A stretch of 64,000 nucleotides of DNA from Amycolatopsis roodepoortensis (lineage in GTDB: Bacteria > Actinomycetota > Actinomycetes > Mycobacteriales > Pseudonocardiaceae). The position numbers and the translations under genes are program-made. Location of the stretch: positions 1,240,001-1,304,000 of the forward strand of contig NZ_JADBEJ010000005.1 of the NCBI RefSeq assembly GCF_014873915.1, given 5' to 3'. Under the pieces are notes generated by a model that saw nothing but the letters and a program-made list of their open reading frames with translations, ran no database searches and was not told the origin of the DNA. Positions 1 through 9,072 of the stretch are shown piece after piece. Each line of letters starts with the position of its first letter. The stretch's first letter is position 1.

Positions 1-428
1 CCGCCCCGGGTCGCCTCCCGCAAATGGGTGACGCACTCCTCGGCGATGGCGGCGGCTCCGACGACGTCGCGGCGGTCCCGCACCCTCAGCCCTTGCCAGT
101 ACAGCCTGCCGATGCACCGGGCGGAGTTCCGCCAGGCCACCCGCGCGCCGAACTCGATCTCGGCCGTCGTGTGCCGGTACGTGCCGGTGTCACCGATCTC
201 GGCGCGGACCCGGTCGAGCCGCTCGCGCAGTCGCGCCGGCCCAGCGTCCGTTTCGGCGTGGAAGAGCCGGAGGAAGTCCTCCGCCTCGGCGACGTCCACG
301 CTCCGTTCCCGCGGCGCCACCTCAGGAGGCAGGCGAGGGATATCCGTCACCCGCATGGAGGCCGTCGCCACCTCGGCTTCCCACTCTCCGAATTCGACGC
401 CGGCACCGGCGGCGGGAACGATCACCAT
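1..428 (-). CDS. nos: nitric oxide synthase oxygenase, N-terminal part (cut by window edge)
   Basis: The reverse strand reads open from an ATG at 426-428 (or the adjacent GTG at 423-425) to the window edge, giving about 142 residues. The translation contains the haem-thiolate segment AWRNSARCIGRLYWQGL, whose RCIGR cysteine is the axial haem ligand in bacterial and animal NOS oxygenase domains. Bacterial NOS makes NO from arginine using haem and a reduced pterin or folate, with a borrowed reductase. A strong AGGAGGA lies directly against the ATG, so the start is slightly uncertain; the GTG one codon later has four bases of spacing. The rest of the gene, about 220 codons in this family, lies outside the window. 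It is divergent from the metallochaperone gene at 805. Confidence 0.9.
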   Translation of the reverse strand, partial: MVIVPAAGAGVEFGEWEAEVATASMRVTDIPRLPPEVAPRERSVDVAEAEDFLRLFHAETDAGPARLRERLDRVRAEIGDTGTYRHTTAEIEFGARVAWRNSARCIGRLYWQGLRVRDRRDVVGAAAIAEECVTHLREATRG

Positions 429-804
429 TCCTCCTGCACTCGGAAATGCCCGGAGAGATCATGCCTGATCGGCGAGACGGCCGGGTCCGGACCAGACGAA
501 AGACGATACCCCACGAAAAGACCGCCACGATCCTCCAAATGGCAGAAGCTTCGCCCGTCGTGACATTTACCCAGCTAGAACACTTGCGGACGACAATATT
601 TGGAATTGCGTAAGACTTCGCGGGATATTCACCGAAATGGCCCGCGCGAAATGATCAAATCCGGCCAAGATCACTTTATGATCGTCGTTAATCACTCTTT
701 CGAGCGTATTCGACGGCGAGCCCTTCTGTTCTTTCCCCGTGCCGGTGTATTGGCCCGCTCCGGCCGTCGCTAGAGTGCGGAGAGCGCCGACGGAAAGGAA
801 AATC
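429..804. promoter_or_regulatory. divergent intergenic region, nos / COG0523 GTPase
   Basis: 376 bases with no supported gene, clearly more AT-rich than the surroundings between about 560 and 700. A candidate promoter for the rightward gene is TATTGG (748-753), 17 bases, TAGAGT (771-776). I looked for a Zur-type box (TGAAAATGATTTTCA-like) because COG0523 genes are often zinc-regulated; AAATGATCAAAT near 650 is only a weak resemblance. Confidence 0.45.
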
Positions 805-1821
805 GTGGTCGACAGGCGGATTCCGGTCATCCTGGTCGCGGGCTTCCTCGGCTCCGGCAAGACCACCCTGCTCAACCACCTGCTGGCCAACCGGCAGGGC
901 GCGCGGATCGGGGTGGTGGTCAACGACTTCGGCAGCATCGCGGTCGACGCGATGGCCGTCTCCGGCCAGGTCGACACCATGATGTCGTTCGGCAACGGCT
1001 GCCTGTGCTGCGCCGTCGACGCGAGCGGGCTCGACGCCATGCTCGCGAAGCTCTCCGAGGCCGAGGCCGGCATCGACGTCATCGTGATCGAAGCCAGCGG
1101 ACTCGCCGAACCGCGTGACCTCATCCGCCTGATGATCGCCAGCGAGAACCCCGCCATCGCCTACGGCGGCCTGGTCGAACTCGTCGACGCCGCCGAGTTC
1201 GAGACGACCAGGAAGCGGCACCCGGAGCTGGACGAGCACCTCGGGTTCGCCGACCTGGTCGTGCTCAACAAGATCGACCGGGCCGACGAGGACTCCCTTG
1301 CCAAACTGCGCGGCACGATCGACGAGATCGCGCCCGGCACGCCGGTGATCGCGACCTCCCACGGCCGGATCGACCCCACCCTCTTCTTCGACGCCCGGCC
1401 GCGTGAACGGGTGGGCCAGCTGTCGTTCGACGACCTCCGCGAGGAGGAGCACGACCACGAGCACCACTTCCACACCGCGTACGACAGCGTCTCCTTCACC
1501 ACGGAACGGCCGCTGGACCCGCGACGGCTGATGGACTTCCTCGAACAGCGCCCCGGCGGGCTCTACCGGATCAAGGGTTTCCTCGACTTCGGCCCGAACG
1601 GCCCGCGGTCCCGGTTCGGCCTGCACACCGTCGGCTCCTTCATCCAGCTGGAGCGCTCGGCGTGGCCCGCCGGCCAGCCGCGCCGGAGCGAACTGGTGCT
1701 GATCGGTTCGGGGATCGACACCGAGGCCGTCACCGCGCGTCTCGAGGAATGCGTCGCGGACGATCCCGACGTCGTCGACGACCGGGCCATGCTGCGCGTG
1801 CTGCGGTTCATCCAGGACTGA
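805..1821 (+). CDS. COG0523 (CobW/Nha3/YciC) GTP-dependent metallochaperone
   Basis: 338 residues from a GTG at 805, preceded by AAAGGAA. The P-loop GFLGSGKT is at residues 13-20, the family-defining metal motif CLCC at 66-69 (within GNGCLCC), an NKID base-recognition motif near residue 155, and an acidic histidine cluster EEEHDHEHHFH near 212-222 that should bind zinc or another divalent metal. A CobW C-terminal domain follows. The family inserts metals (Zn, Co, Fe) into client proteins or acts under zinc shortage; the client is not evident here. The longer ORF upstream (from 739) lacks a ribosome binding site. Divergent from nos; a functional link is not shown. Confidence 0.9.
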   Translation: MVDRRIPVILVAGFLGSGKTTLLNHLLANRQGARIGVVVNDFGSIAVDAMAVSGQVDTMMSFGNGCLCCAVDASGLDAMLAKLSEAEAGIDVIVIEASGLAEPRDLIRLMIASENPAIAYGGLVELVDAAEFETTRKRHPELDEHLGFADLVVLNKIDRADEDSLAKLRGTIDEIAPGTPVIATSHGRIDPTLFFDARPRERVGQLSFDDLREEEHDHEHHFHTAYDSVSFTTERPLDPRRLMDFLEQRPGGLYRIKGFLDFGPNGPRSRFGLHTVGSFIQLERSAWPAGQPRRSELVLIGSGIDTEAVTARLEECVADDPDVVDDRAMLRVLRFIQD

Positions 1822-1848
1822 CACTCCGACGTCCGCGCCCGATCTCGC

Positions 1849-1981
1849 GTGTCCAGAGGCGTAACTCGCGTGATCGAAGGCGTAACTCGCGTGTTTGGCG
1901 GCGTAACTCAGCCCCGGGGCAAGTTACGCCTCCAAGCACGCGAGTTACGCCTCCAAACACGCGAGTTACGCTCCCGGACAC
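1849..1981. repeat. large inverted repeat built from 21-bp units
   Basis: Two copies of a 21-bp unit beginning CGTAACTCGCGTG (1860-1880, 1881-1901) are followed by the palindrome GCCCCGGGGC (1911-1920) and two inverted copies (1930-1950, 1951-1971). The two arms, each about 65 bases, are near-perfect complements, so the transcript would form a very long hairpin. It lies 27 bases after the COG0523 stop and could end that transcript. The same unit recurs as a direct tandem array at 54100-54288. No T-run follows. Confidence 0.8.
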
Positions 1982-2080
1982 GCCGAAAGGCGGAAATACC
2001 GGGAATCGCGGCGTGTCTCGCCGACACTGGCGTGCGGAAGGAATCTCGAGCTGGACCACCTGTATCGGGAGGACAGTTCC

Positions 2081-2347
2081 ATGACGAACACCGCCGGACG
2101 CTGGTACCTGGTCGGCGCGCTGCCGGAGGACTCCCCCGCCGCGCATCTGATGACCCGCTCCGAAGACCTCCGCTACCGGCGTTCCGCCTGCGGGGACAAG
2201 GAAGCCCGGCTGTGGACGCCGGTGGATCTCACCACCACCGACGTCGCCCCGTGCCCCCGCTGCGCCGCGACCCTCCCCGGCCACCGGTCCACCCGCAAGG
2301 CCGAACCCGCCGCGAACACGCAACTCGCCTTCGACCTGCCGCTCTGA
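2081..2347 (+). CDS. small hypothetical protein with Cys-x2-Cys motif
   Basis: 88 residues from ATG 2081 with GGGAGGA 6-12 bases upstream. Cysteines at 37, 58 and 61 (CPRC) look like a small zinc ribbon of the type seen in many short actinobacterial conserved proteins, but only three of four ligands are obvious (a histidine at 22 or 70 could be the fourth). I do not recognise the family. It stands alone between a long hairpin element upstream and a second hairpin immediately downstream, so it is probably monocistronic. Confidence 0.7.
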   Translation: MTNTAGRWYLVGALPEDSPAAHLMTRSEDLRYRRSACGDKEARLWTPVDLTTTDVAPCPRCAATLPGHRSTRKAEPAANTQLAFDLPL

Positions 2348-2356
2348 CTCCCCGCA

Positions 2357-2412
2357 TTTAGTCCTCTGAATGCGGTACTTGCACGCGCAAGGACCGCATT
2401 CCGAGGATTAAA
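2357..2412. repeat. imperfect 26-bp inverted repeat (GAATGCGGT family), bidirectional terminator candidate
   Basis: Arms 2357-2382 and 2387-2412 pair with three mismatches around a four-base loop; the arms begin TTTA and end with the AAA of the opposite gene's stop. It sits between two converging genes and overlaps the TAA of the LigD polymerase gene. A degenerate copy occurs at 31876-31925. Confidence 0.7.
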
Positions 2413-3415
2413 CGCTGTCTTTCTTCGCCCGGCTCGGCGCGACCCGGGGCGGCTCGTTCGGCATCTTCGGGTAGACGGGCGGCCATGGCGCGTCCATCAG
2501 TCCGTTCGCCATGTCCTTTCTGGACATTTCGAGCAACGGCTCGATCGACTGGGGTTCCGTTCCCGCCCAAGGGTCTCCGCGTTCGGCGAGCAGAGCGGGC
2601 ACAGTGGACAGGGTGAGCTTGTCCGGCTCGACGGTCTCCAGTTCGTCCCAGGAGATCGGCGTCGAAACCTGCCCGCCGACCCGCGGCCGCACGCACCACG
2701 CGCCGAACACCGTCTTGTGCGGCGCGTTCTGGTTGAAGTCGACGAACACCCGGGAGCCGCGTTCCTCTTTCCACCACTGCGCCGTCATCTCCTCCGGGTG
2801 ACGGCGTTCGAGCTCGCGGGCGAGCGCGACGGCGGCCGCGCGGACCTCATAGCCGTCCCACCTCGGTTCCAGCGGCACGTAGAGGTGCAGACCGCGCGAG
2901 CCCGAGGTCTTCAGCTGCGCGGTGATGCCCAGCTCGTCGAGCAACGCCTTCGCCAGGACGGCGCCGTGCCGCAACTCGGGGAACCCGATCCCGGGCGACG
3001 GGTCGAGGTCGATGCGGAGCTGGTCGCTGATTTCCAGCGCGTCGGCCCTGTTCGGCCAGACGTGGAACCCGAGGCAGCCCTGGTTCACCGCCCAGATGAT
3101 GTGCGCGAGGTCCTTCGCCACGAGCGCGTCCGAAGTGGTCCCGTTCGGGGTGGACACCACCGTCGTGGTCAGCCAGGCGGGCGCGTTCTTCGGGACCCGT
3201 TTCTGGAACCAGGACTTCCCGCCCGCGCCGTCGGGATAGCGTTCCAGCAGCAGGGGCCTGCCGCCGAGCTGTGCCAGCAGCGGCACCGAGACGGCGCGGT
3301 AGTACTCGACGAGGTCCAATTTGGTCTCGCCGTTCTCCGGGAAGTAGACCTTGCCCGGATTGGACACCGTGAACTCGACGCCGTCGAGGTCCAGCGTGAC
3401 CGGCTCTGCCTTCAT
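2408..3415 (-). CDS. LigD-type DNA polymerase/primase (NHEJ polymerase domain)
   Basis: 335 residues from ATG 3415, which overlaps the TGA of the ligase gene (ATGA), so the two are translationally coupled. The sequence is a free-standing LigD polymerase domain of the archaeo-eukaryotic primase superfamily: the catalytic acidic pair is in LRIDLDPSPG, followed by RGLHLYVPL and a later FVDFNQNAPHKT segment. Such enzymes add templated or untemplated nucleotides, preferably ribonucleotides, at double-strand breaks. In multidomain LigD the same domain is fused to ligase and nuclease; here it is split, as in several actinobacteria. No ku gene is in the window. Confidence 0.93.
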   Translation of the reverse strand: MKAEPVTLDLDGVEFTVSNPGKVYFPENGETKLDLVEYYRAVSVPLLAQLGGRPLLLERYPDGAGGKSWFQKRVPKNAPAWLTTTVVSTPNGTTSDALVAKDLAHIIWAVNQGCLGFHVWPNRADALEISDQLRIDLDPSPGIGFPELRHGAVLAKALLDELGITAQLKTSGSRGLHLYVPLEPRWDGYEVRAAAVALARELERRHPEEMTAQWWKEERGSRVFVDFNQNAPHKTVFGAWCVRPRVGGQVSTPISWDELETVEPDKLTLSTVPALLAERGDPWAGTEPQSIEPLLEMSRKDMANGLMDAPWPPVYPKMPNEPPRVAPSRAKKDSV

Positions 3416-4476
3416 GTCTCCCCCAGCTCGGTGAACAAGGTGGCCAGCTCGGCGGGCGGAACCTCTTCGAGCTGCGCGTACGTGCACGAGGCCGGTTCGC
3501 GGTCGGGGCGGAAGCGGACGAGCCTCCCGCCGTGCCGGAACCTCGTGCCCTCGACGTGTTCATAGCGGACTTCGGCGACCCATTCGATGCGGAGCGGCTC
3601 CCAGCTCAGGTCCTTCTTCGGCGCCCACCGGCTCCCCGCGCCCGGCATGCGGCCGCCCGCCTCCTCGTGGGTCTCGGCCCACTCGCGCCACGGATGGTTC
3701 TCCAGCGCGTTCTCCCGCAGCGGCGCGAGCTCGTCCACCAGCTCACGACGCCTGGCGGCGGTGAAGCTGCTGGCCACGCCCACACTGTGCAGGACGCCTT
3801 CGTCGTTGTAGAGCCCGAGCAGCAGCGACCCGACGCCGACGCCGTCCTTATGCCACCGGAACCCGGCGACGACGCAGTCCGCCGTCCGCTGGTGCTTGAC
3901 CTTCCACATCACCCGCTTGTCCTGTTCGTACGGCGCGTCGGCCGGTTTGGCCATCACGCCGTCGAAACCCGCGCCCTCGAACCGGGTGAACCAGTCCTGG
4001 GCGACGTCGGGATCCTCGGACAGCGGAGTGAGGTGGACCCGGGCGAGCTTCGTGTCGACGACGCCTTCGAGCAGCTTCCGCCGCTCCGCGAACGGTTCGG
4101 GCGTCAGATCCCGGTCGTCCAGCGCGAGCAGGTCGAACACCACGAAACTGGCGGGCGTCTCGGCCGCCAGCTTGTTCACCCGGGACGCCGCCGGATGCAG
4201 TCGCAGCTGGAGCGTCTCGAAGTCGAGCCCGCCCTCGGTGACCAGCACGATCTCGCCGTCGACGACACAACGCTCGGGCAGCGCGTCCTTCAGCAGCTCG
4301 ACCAGCTCGGGGAAGTACCTCGTGAGCGGCCTGTCGTTCCGCGAGCCCAGCACGACCTCGTCGCCGTCGCGGAAGACCACGCAACGGAAGCCGTCCCACT
4401 TCGGCTCGTACAGCAGCCCCGGCGTGCGCGGCAGTTCGTGCACGGCCTTGGCCAGCATCGGCTTGACGGGTGGCAT
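3412..4476 (-). CDS. ATP-dependent DNA ligase (LigC / LigD-ligase type)
   Basis: 354 residues from ATG 4476 (MPPVKPMLAKAV). Ligase motif I is KWDGFR with the adenylated lysine at residue 26; an RNDRPLTRYFPEL segment and a motif IV-like DGVMAKP follow, then an OB-fold C-terminal part with VWKVKHQRTADCVV-type motif V. The length matches the small nick-sealing ligases used in bacterial end joining. The upstream 100 codons of open frame are GC-rich and Arg-rich and lack a ribosome binding site, so I start at the conserved PPVKPMLA segment. It forms a two-gene operon with the polymerase. Confidence 0.93.
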   Translation of the reverse strand: MPPVKPMLAKAVHELPRTPGLLYEPKWDGFRCVVFRDGDEVVLGSRNDRPLTRYFPELVELLKDALPERCVVDGEIVLVTEGGLDFETLQLRLHPAASRVNKLAAETPASFVVFDLLALDDRDLTPEPFAERRKLLEGVVDTKLARVHLTPLSEDPDVAQDWFTRFEGAGFDGVMAKPADAPYEQDKRVMWKVKHQRTADCVVAGFRWHKDGVGVGSLLLGLYNDEGVLHSVGVASSFTAARRRELVDELAPLRENALENHPWREWAETHEEAGGRMPGAGSRWAPKKDLSWEPLRIEWVAEVRYEHVEGTRFRHGGRLVRFRPDREPASCTYAQLEEVPPAELATLFTELGET

Positions 4477-4531
4477 CACGGGCAGTTCCACGAGGCCGAT
4501 CCTAGGCCGCGTCACCGACAAAAGCGCGGGA

Positions 4532-5674
4532 TCACAGTTCGGCCAGGAGGAGCCCGCTCCGCGGTTTCGGCGTGAAATACGTGGCCTTCCTCGGCATCCG
4601 CGATCCGGCCGCGTGCACGGCGAGTACCTCCGCGTACGGAACCGGAGCAAGCAGGAATACGGCGTCCGCGTCTTCGGGCACCGGCGCGCCCGGCAGCAGG
4701 GGGTGCACGTTCGGCCCTTCCGGATCGACGCCGAGCGCCCCGCGAAGCAGCTCCTGCTCCACCACGGCGTGGTCACCGCCCGCCTTGCCGAGCGTCACCC
4801 GGACCGCCGACCCGCCCGCCAGCACGGTCACCTCGCCCGGTTCGGCGGGCGGCCCCGGCGGACCGGGATGGACGTCGAATCCCGCCTCCGTCCATCGCCG
4901 GACCAGGGTGGCCTGGTCGAGACCGGTGCCGGCGAGCACCCGGTGGATGGGCCCGATCCGCAGCCCCGGCCCGCCGGTGACCAGCGCGAGCAACGCGCCG
5001 CGCCCCGAAGCCGCGGCGGCCGCGACCCGGTGGTTGCCGTCCGCGACCAGGAGATCCAGGCCGTCCAGGGCCGACAGCAGTTCGTCCTGGGCCTGCCCGG
5101 GACCGGCGAGCCACAGTTCGTGCTTGCGCCCCGGGCCGTCCACTGTGGACAGGCTCGGCACCTGTCCCCGGCAGATCCGTTCGATCAGCGCGGTCAGCTC
5201 CCGGCCACCGGTCGCGGGGACGAGCATCGCGGCGCTCGTCGCGACACCGAGCCCGGCCAGCATCGCCGCCCGCTCGGCGACGACGTCCGGATAGACGTCC
5301 TCGGTGTGCCGAACCCGGGTCACCCCGTCGTCGCGGACCGCGGCCGGATCGACCAGGCACAGCACACCCAGCGCGACTCCGTCCGGCCCGTCGATGCGAT
5401 AGGGCGCGACGACGTCGGCGACCGGCCGGTAGTGCCGCTCCCGGATTCGCTCGAATGTGGCCCTGGCCTGCGGTAACGCCGCTTCGATCGAGAGGCGGCC
5501 CGCCAGCGCGGCCGGCGTCCTCGCCGGATGCTGGACCGCCAGCAGGCTGTCGCCGTGCGCCCCGGCGAGCGCGGCCTCGACCCGGCCCGGGTCGGCGAAC
5601 TCGTCGACGTCCGGCCCCGGGACGCTGTCGCGGACGGCCCAGCCACGGCCGATCGGGCGGATCCAGGTGCTCAT
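4532..5674 (-). CDS. DUF1015 family protein
   Basis: 380 residues from ATG 5674 (MSTWIRPIGRGW); an in-frame ATG three codons earlier at 5683 is possible. The DUF1015 hallmark ADGNHR-type motif (LLVADGNHRVAAA) is near residue 212 and the opening HYRP-x-RYR-like segment is present as RHYRPVADVVAPYRI. The family is widespread but its biochemical role is not settled. No signal peptide or membrane segment is visible. It follows the ligase gene on the same strand after a 55-base gap, but a shared role in repair is only speculation. Confidence 0.85.
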   Translation of the reverse strand: MSTWIRPIGRGWAVRDSVPGPDVDEFADPGRVEAALAGAHGDSLLAVQHPARTPAALAGRLSIEAALPQARATFERIRERHYRPVADVVAPYRIDGPDGVALGVLCLVDPAAVRDDGVTRVRHTEDVYPDVVAERAAMLAGLGVATSAAMLVPATGGRELTALIERICRGQVPSLSTVDGPGRKHELWLAGPGQAQDELLSALDGLDLLVADGNHRVAAAAASGRGALLALVTGGPGLRIGPIHRVLAGTGLDQATLVRRWTEAGFDVHPGPPGPPAEPGEVTVLAGGSAVRVTLGKAGGDHAVVEQELLRGALGVDPEGPNVHPLLPGAPVPEDADAVFLLAPVPYAEVLAVHAAGSRMPRKATYFTPKPRSGLLLAEL

Positions 5675-5794
5675 CCGATCCATTTTGCGGGATAGCTCAC
5701 GGAAAAAATCGGTCCCATGACCGGGTGTCTCCATGGAATGCTTACCCATGCGAAGTAGTTGACGTGGTTCATGAGCCCGAGGAGACCGCCACAG

Positions 5795-7315
5795 ATGACG
5801 ACCCCGGCCCCGGTCACCGCGAAGGAAGGGGTCGGCTTCCGGTCCGAACGCGGCCCCGTCCTGATCGCCGTGATGCTGTGTTCCGGCCTGATCGCGCTGG
5901 ACTCGACCATCATCGCCACGGCGGTGCCCTCGGTGGTCGCCGATCTGGGCGGGTTCTCGCAGTTCCCGTGGCTGTTCTCGATCTATCTGCTGACCCAGGC
6001 GGTCACCGTCCCGTTGTACGGCAAGTTCGCCGACGTCCTCGGCAGGCGGCCGGTGATGTTCTTCGGGATCGCGGCGTTCCTGCTGGGCTCGGTGCTCTGC
6101 GGCGCGGCCTGGAGCATGCCGGTGCTGATCGCCGCCCGCGCGGTGCAGGGCATCGGCGCCGGCGCCATCCAGCCGATCGCGCTGACCATGGTCGGCGACA
6201 TGTACACCGTCGAGGAACGCGCCAGGGTGCAGGGCTACCTGGCCAGCGTCTGGGCGATCTCGTCGGTGGTCGGGCCGACGCTGGGCGGCGTGTTCGCCGA
6301 GTACCTCGACTGGCGCTGGATCTTCTTCATCAACCTGCCGCTCGGCGCGCTGGCGGCGTGGATGCTGTTCCGGAACTTCCGCGAACGCGTCGAACGCCGC
6401 TCGCACCGCATCGACTACCTCGGCGCCACACTGCTCACCCTCGGCTGTTCGCTGCTGATCCTCGGCCTGCTGGAGGGCGGGGTCGCCTGGAGCTGGGCGT
6501 CCGCGCCGAGCCTGGCGATCTTCGGCGGCGCGGTGGTGCTGCTGGTGGCGTTCGTGTTCGTGGAGCGCAAGGCCGACGAGCCCGTGCTGCCGCTGTGGAT
6601 CTTCACCAAACGGACCCTGATCGGCGGGAACCTGATCGCCGTCGTCGTCGGCATGCTGCTGATGGGCCTCACCTCGTATCTGCCGACCTTCTCCCAAGGT
6701 GTGCTCGGCACCGGCGCGCTCGTCGCGGGATTCGCGCTGGCGGCGCTGACCGTCGGCTGGCCGATCTCGGCGTCGCTGGCGGGCCGGGTCTACATGCGGA
6801 TCGGGTTCCGGGACACCGCGCTGATCGGCAGCGGGATCGTCATCGCGGGGGCGGCGCTCACGGTGTTCCTGACGGCGGGATCGTCGATCTGGCTGGCGGC
6901 CTCGGCCGCGTTCGTCCTCGGGCTGGGGCTGGGCCTGGCGTCGAGCCCGACGCTGATCGCCGTGCAGTCCACGATCGGGTGGGAACGCCGCGGCGTCGTC
7001 ACCGCGACGAATATGTTCAGCCGGTCGCTGGGCAGCGCCGTGGGCGTGGCGATCTTCGGCGCGATCGCGAACGCCACGCTGGCGGGCCGTTTCGCCAACC
7101 CGCCCGAAGGGGTCACCGGCCTGCCGTCCGGGGTCGACGCGACCAGTGTCGTCCTGGAGGGCCACGGCCCGGACACCCCGACGACGACGTTCGTGCGCGG
7201 CGCCCTCGCGGACGCCACGCACCACGTCTTCCTGGCGATGCTGGTGGTCGCAGTGCTCAGCGTCGGCGCGCTGCTGCTGATGCCGCGGCGGACCGAGGAG
7301 CTGAAGTTCGACTAG
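5795..7315 (+). CDS. MFS multidrug exporter, DHA2 (EmrB/QacA) family
   Basis: 506 residues from ATG 5795, with GAGGAG at 5778-5783. About 14 hydrophobic segments are seen. Family motifs include LDSTIIATAVPSVVADLG in the first helix and the loop motif GKFADVLGRRPVM around residue 75. DHA2 proteins export drugs, dyes or secondary metabolites by proton antiport. Two ATGs upstream (5759, 5771) lack a ribosome binding site. The TAG overlaps the stop of the opposing LLM gene (CTAG), leaving no room for a terminator between them. Confidence 0.92.
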   Translation: MTTPAPVTAKEGVGFRSERGPVLIAVMLCSGLIALDSTIIATAVPSVVADLGGFSQFPWLFSIYLLTQAVTVPLYGKFADVLGRRPVMFFGIAAFLLGSVLCGAAWSMPVLIAARAVQGIGAGAIQPIALTMVGDMYTVEERARVQGYLASVWAISSVVGPTLGGVFAEYLDWRWIFFINLPLGALAAWMLFRNFRERVERRSHRIDYLGATLLTLGCSLLILGLLEGGVAWSWASAPSLAIFGGAVVLLVAFVFVERKADEPVLPLWIFTKRTLIGGNLIAVVVGMLLMGLTSYLPTFSQGVLGTGALVAGFALAALTVGWPISASLAGRVYMRIGFRDTALIGSGIVIAGAALTVFLTAGSSIWLAASAAFVLGLGLGLASSPTLIAVQSTIGWERRGVVTATNMFSRSLGSAVGVAIFGAIANATLAGRFANPPEGVTGLPSGVDATSVVLEGHGPDTPTTTFVRGALADATHHVFLAMLVVAVLSVGALLLMPRRTEELKFD

Positions 7316-8202
7316 TTCTGCAGCGGGACGGCGTACTCGACGAAGTTCTCGACGAACCGCTCGATCGGCTCCGGCCCGGCCGGGTACAGCACGAACTTGC
7401 TCAGCCCGGCGTCGACGTGCTCGGCGATCAGGTCGCGGGCGGCGCGCCAGCCGCCCGCGATCAGCCGGGACGGGTCCGCGTCGGACCGGGCCGCGATCGA
7501 AGCCGCGAGCGCGTCCGGGATCCCGTCCTCCGCGACGATGAGGCTGATGCCGAAATGGTCGGCCTCGATTTCCCGGCCCGCTTCGGCAGCGGCCTCCTGG
7601 ATCGCCTCCCGGCCGGCACGCGCCTCCTCCGGCGTGAGGAAACTGGCCAGCCAGCCGTCCGCGAGCCTCCCGACCCGCCGCAGCGCGCCCGGCGCCTTCC
7701 CGCCGAGCCAGAGGTCGAGCCGCTTGACCGGTCGCATGCCGAGACCCGTGCCCTCGACGCGGAAGAACTCGCCCTCGAAGGTCACCTCTTCCTGTTCCAG
7801 CAACGCCCTGATCAGCCGCAACGACTCGTCGAACACCGCGGCCCGGCGGCCCGGCGGCACCGGGAACAACGGCAGTTCCGCGTCCCGCGCGGGTTTCAGG
7901 CCGAAGACCGGCAGGACCCGCTTCGGCGCCAGCGCGGCGAGGGAGGCGAGTTGTTTGGCGACCAGGACCGGATCACGACCGGGCAGCACCATCACCCCGG
8001 TGCCGACCTTCAGTTTCGTGGTGCGGGCGAGCGCGTGCGTCAACCCGACGACCGGGTCGATCCTCGGCGAGTACACCGCCTCGGGCAGCCAGAGCGAATC
8101 GACGCCCGCCCGCTCCAGCAGATCGACCGCGGCGCCGAACTCCCCGGGGGCCGTCCCGGTCCCCAGCCCGGCACCGATCCTGATCTTCAGGTCCTCCGCC
8201 AC
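7312..8202 (-). CDS. LLM-class (luciferase-like, probably F420-dependent) oxidoreductase
   Basis: 296 residues from GTG 8202, with GGGAG eight bases upstream. The TIM-barrel pattern of the bacterial luciferase/F420 family is clear: DSLWLPEAV after the first strand, LKVGTGVMVLPGRDP, and DLWLGGKAPGALRRVGRLADGWL. Substrate cannot be read from sequence. In actinomycetes most such enzymes use coenzyme F420, but FMN use is possible. Divergent from the thioesterase at 8326, with only about 120 bases between the two starts. Confidence 0.88.
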   Translation of the reverse strand: MAEDLKIRIGAGLGTGTAPGEFGAAVDLLERAGVDSLWLPEAVYSPRIDPVVGLTHALARTTKLKVGTGVMVLPGRDPVLVAKQLASLAALAPKRVLPVFGLKPARDAELPLFPVPPGRRAAVFDESLRLIRALLEQEEVTFEGEFFRVEGTGLGMRPVKRLDLWLGGKAPGALRRVGRLADGWLASFLTPEEARAGREAIQEAAAEAGREIEADHFGISLIVAEDGIPDALAASIAARSDADPSRLIAGGWRAARDLIAEHVDAGLSKFVLYPAGPEPIERFVENFVEYAVPLQN

Positions 8203-8325
8203 ACTTGCTCCCTTCCCGTGTTCCCACCGTGAACAACCCCGCACGAGCATGGACTCATTCCGCGAACCCCCCGTACATTCCAGTGTCGTGCGGGGGCGTT
8301 CCCGCACGGATTGGGGGATTTTTCG

Positions 8326-9072
8326 ATGGCAGGACAGGCTCCGAGCAGCTGGACGCGCTGCTTCCACCGGGCACCGTCGGCCGGGATGCGGCTCCTCGCC
8401 TTCCCGCACGCGGGCGGATCGGCGAGCGCGTACCGCGCGTTTTCGGCGGCCCTCTCGCCCACGATCGAGGTGCACACCGCCCAGTACCCGGGACGGCAGG
8501 ACCGGATGGGCGAACCGGTCGTCGACGACGTCCACGTCCTGGCCGAGCATCTGGTGGACGTCGCCGCCGCGCTCCCGCAACCGTTCGCCCTCTTCGGGCA
8601 CAGCATGGGCGCGATCGTCGGCTTCGAGGTCGCCCGGCGGCTCGAAGCACGCGGAATCGTCCCGGCGGCGCTGTTCGTCTCGGCCCGCCGTGGTCCCGAC
8701 ATCCAGAAGGAGAAGTCGCACCACCTCGCCGACGACGACACCTTCCTCGACCAGGTCAGCCGTCTCGGCGGCACGGACCCCACGATCTTCGCCGACCCGG
8801 ACATCCGCGCGCTCGCGTTGCCCGCGCTGCGCGGCGACTACAAGGCCGTCGAGACCTATCGGTACCGGCCCGGCCCCGACGTGAGCTGCCCCATCGTGGC
8901 GCTCGCCGGGAACGCGGACCCGGTCCTGCACCTGCCGGACGTCGAAAACTGGCGCGAGCACACCACCGGCTCGTTCGAGATGGAGGTGTTCGAAGGCGGT
9001 CACTTCTTCCTCGAAGCCAACCTCGACGCCGTCGTCGCGCGCATCATCGGCAAGCTGACCGTCAGTCCCTGA
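8326..9072 (+). CDS. type II thioesterase (GrsT/SrfA-D-like)
   Basis: 248 residues from ATG 8326 with GGGGGA eight bases upstream. Alpha/beta-hydrolase: nucleophile serine at 93 in GHSMG, histidine at 226 in EGGHFF, and the type II landmark FPHAGGSAS near the N-terminus plus YPGRQDR. Type II thioesterases remove aberrant acyl groups from carrier proteins of polyketide or peptide synthases and are usually in such clusters; no synthase is visible here, so this one is freestanding. The last 11 bases overlap the converging LuxR-type gene. Confidence 0.9.
   Translation: MAGQAPSSWTRCFHRAPSAGMRLLAFPHAGGSASAYRAFSAALSPTIEVHTAQYPGRQDRMGEPVVDDVHVLAEHLVDVAAALPQPFALFGHSMGAIVGFEVARRLEARGIVPAALFVSARRGPDIQKEKSHHLADDDTFLDQVSRLGGTDPTIFADPDIRALALPALRGDYKAVETYRYRPGPDVSCPIVALAGNADPVLHLPDVENWREHTTGSFEMEVFEGGHFFLEANLDAVVARIIGKLTVSP

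Noticed and set aside
429..804. Zur box upstream of the COG0523 gene
   Set aside because: Only a weak AAATGAT-type resemblance without the required symmetry.
1849..2361. 170- and 171-residue frames across the inverted repeat at 1.9 kb
   Set aside because: They are repeat translations overlapping the better-supported 88-residue gene at 2081.
4532..7225. 897-residue frame reading through the MFS gene antisense into DUF1015
   Set aside because: Only the part after 5674 matches a family; the rest is antisense to the exporter and extremely Arg/Asp/Gln-rich.
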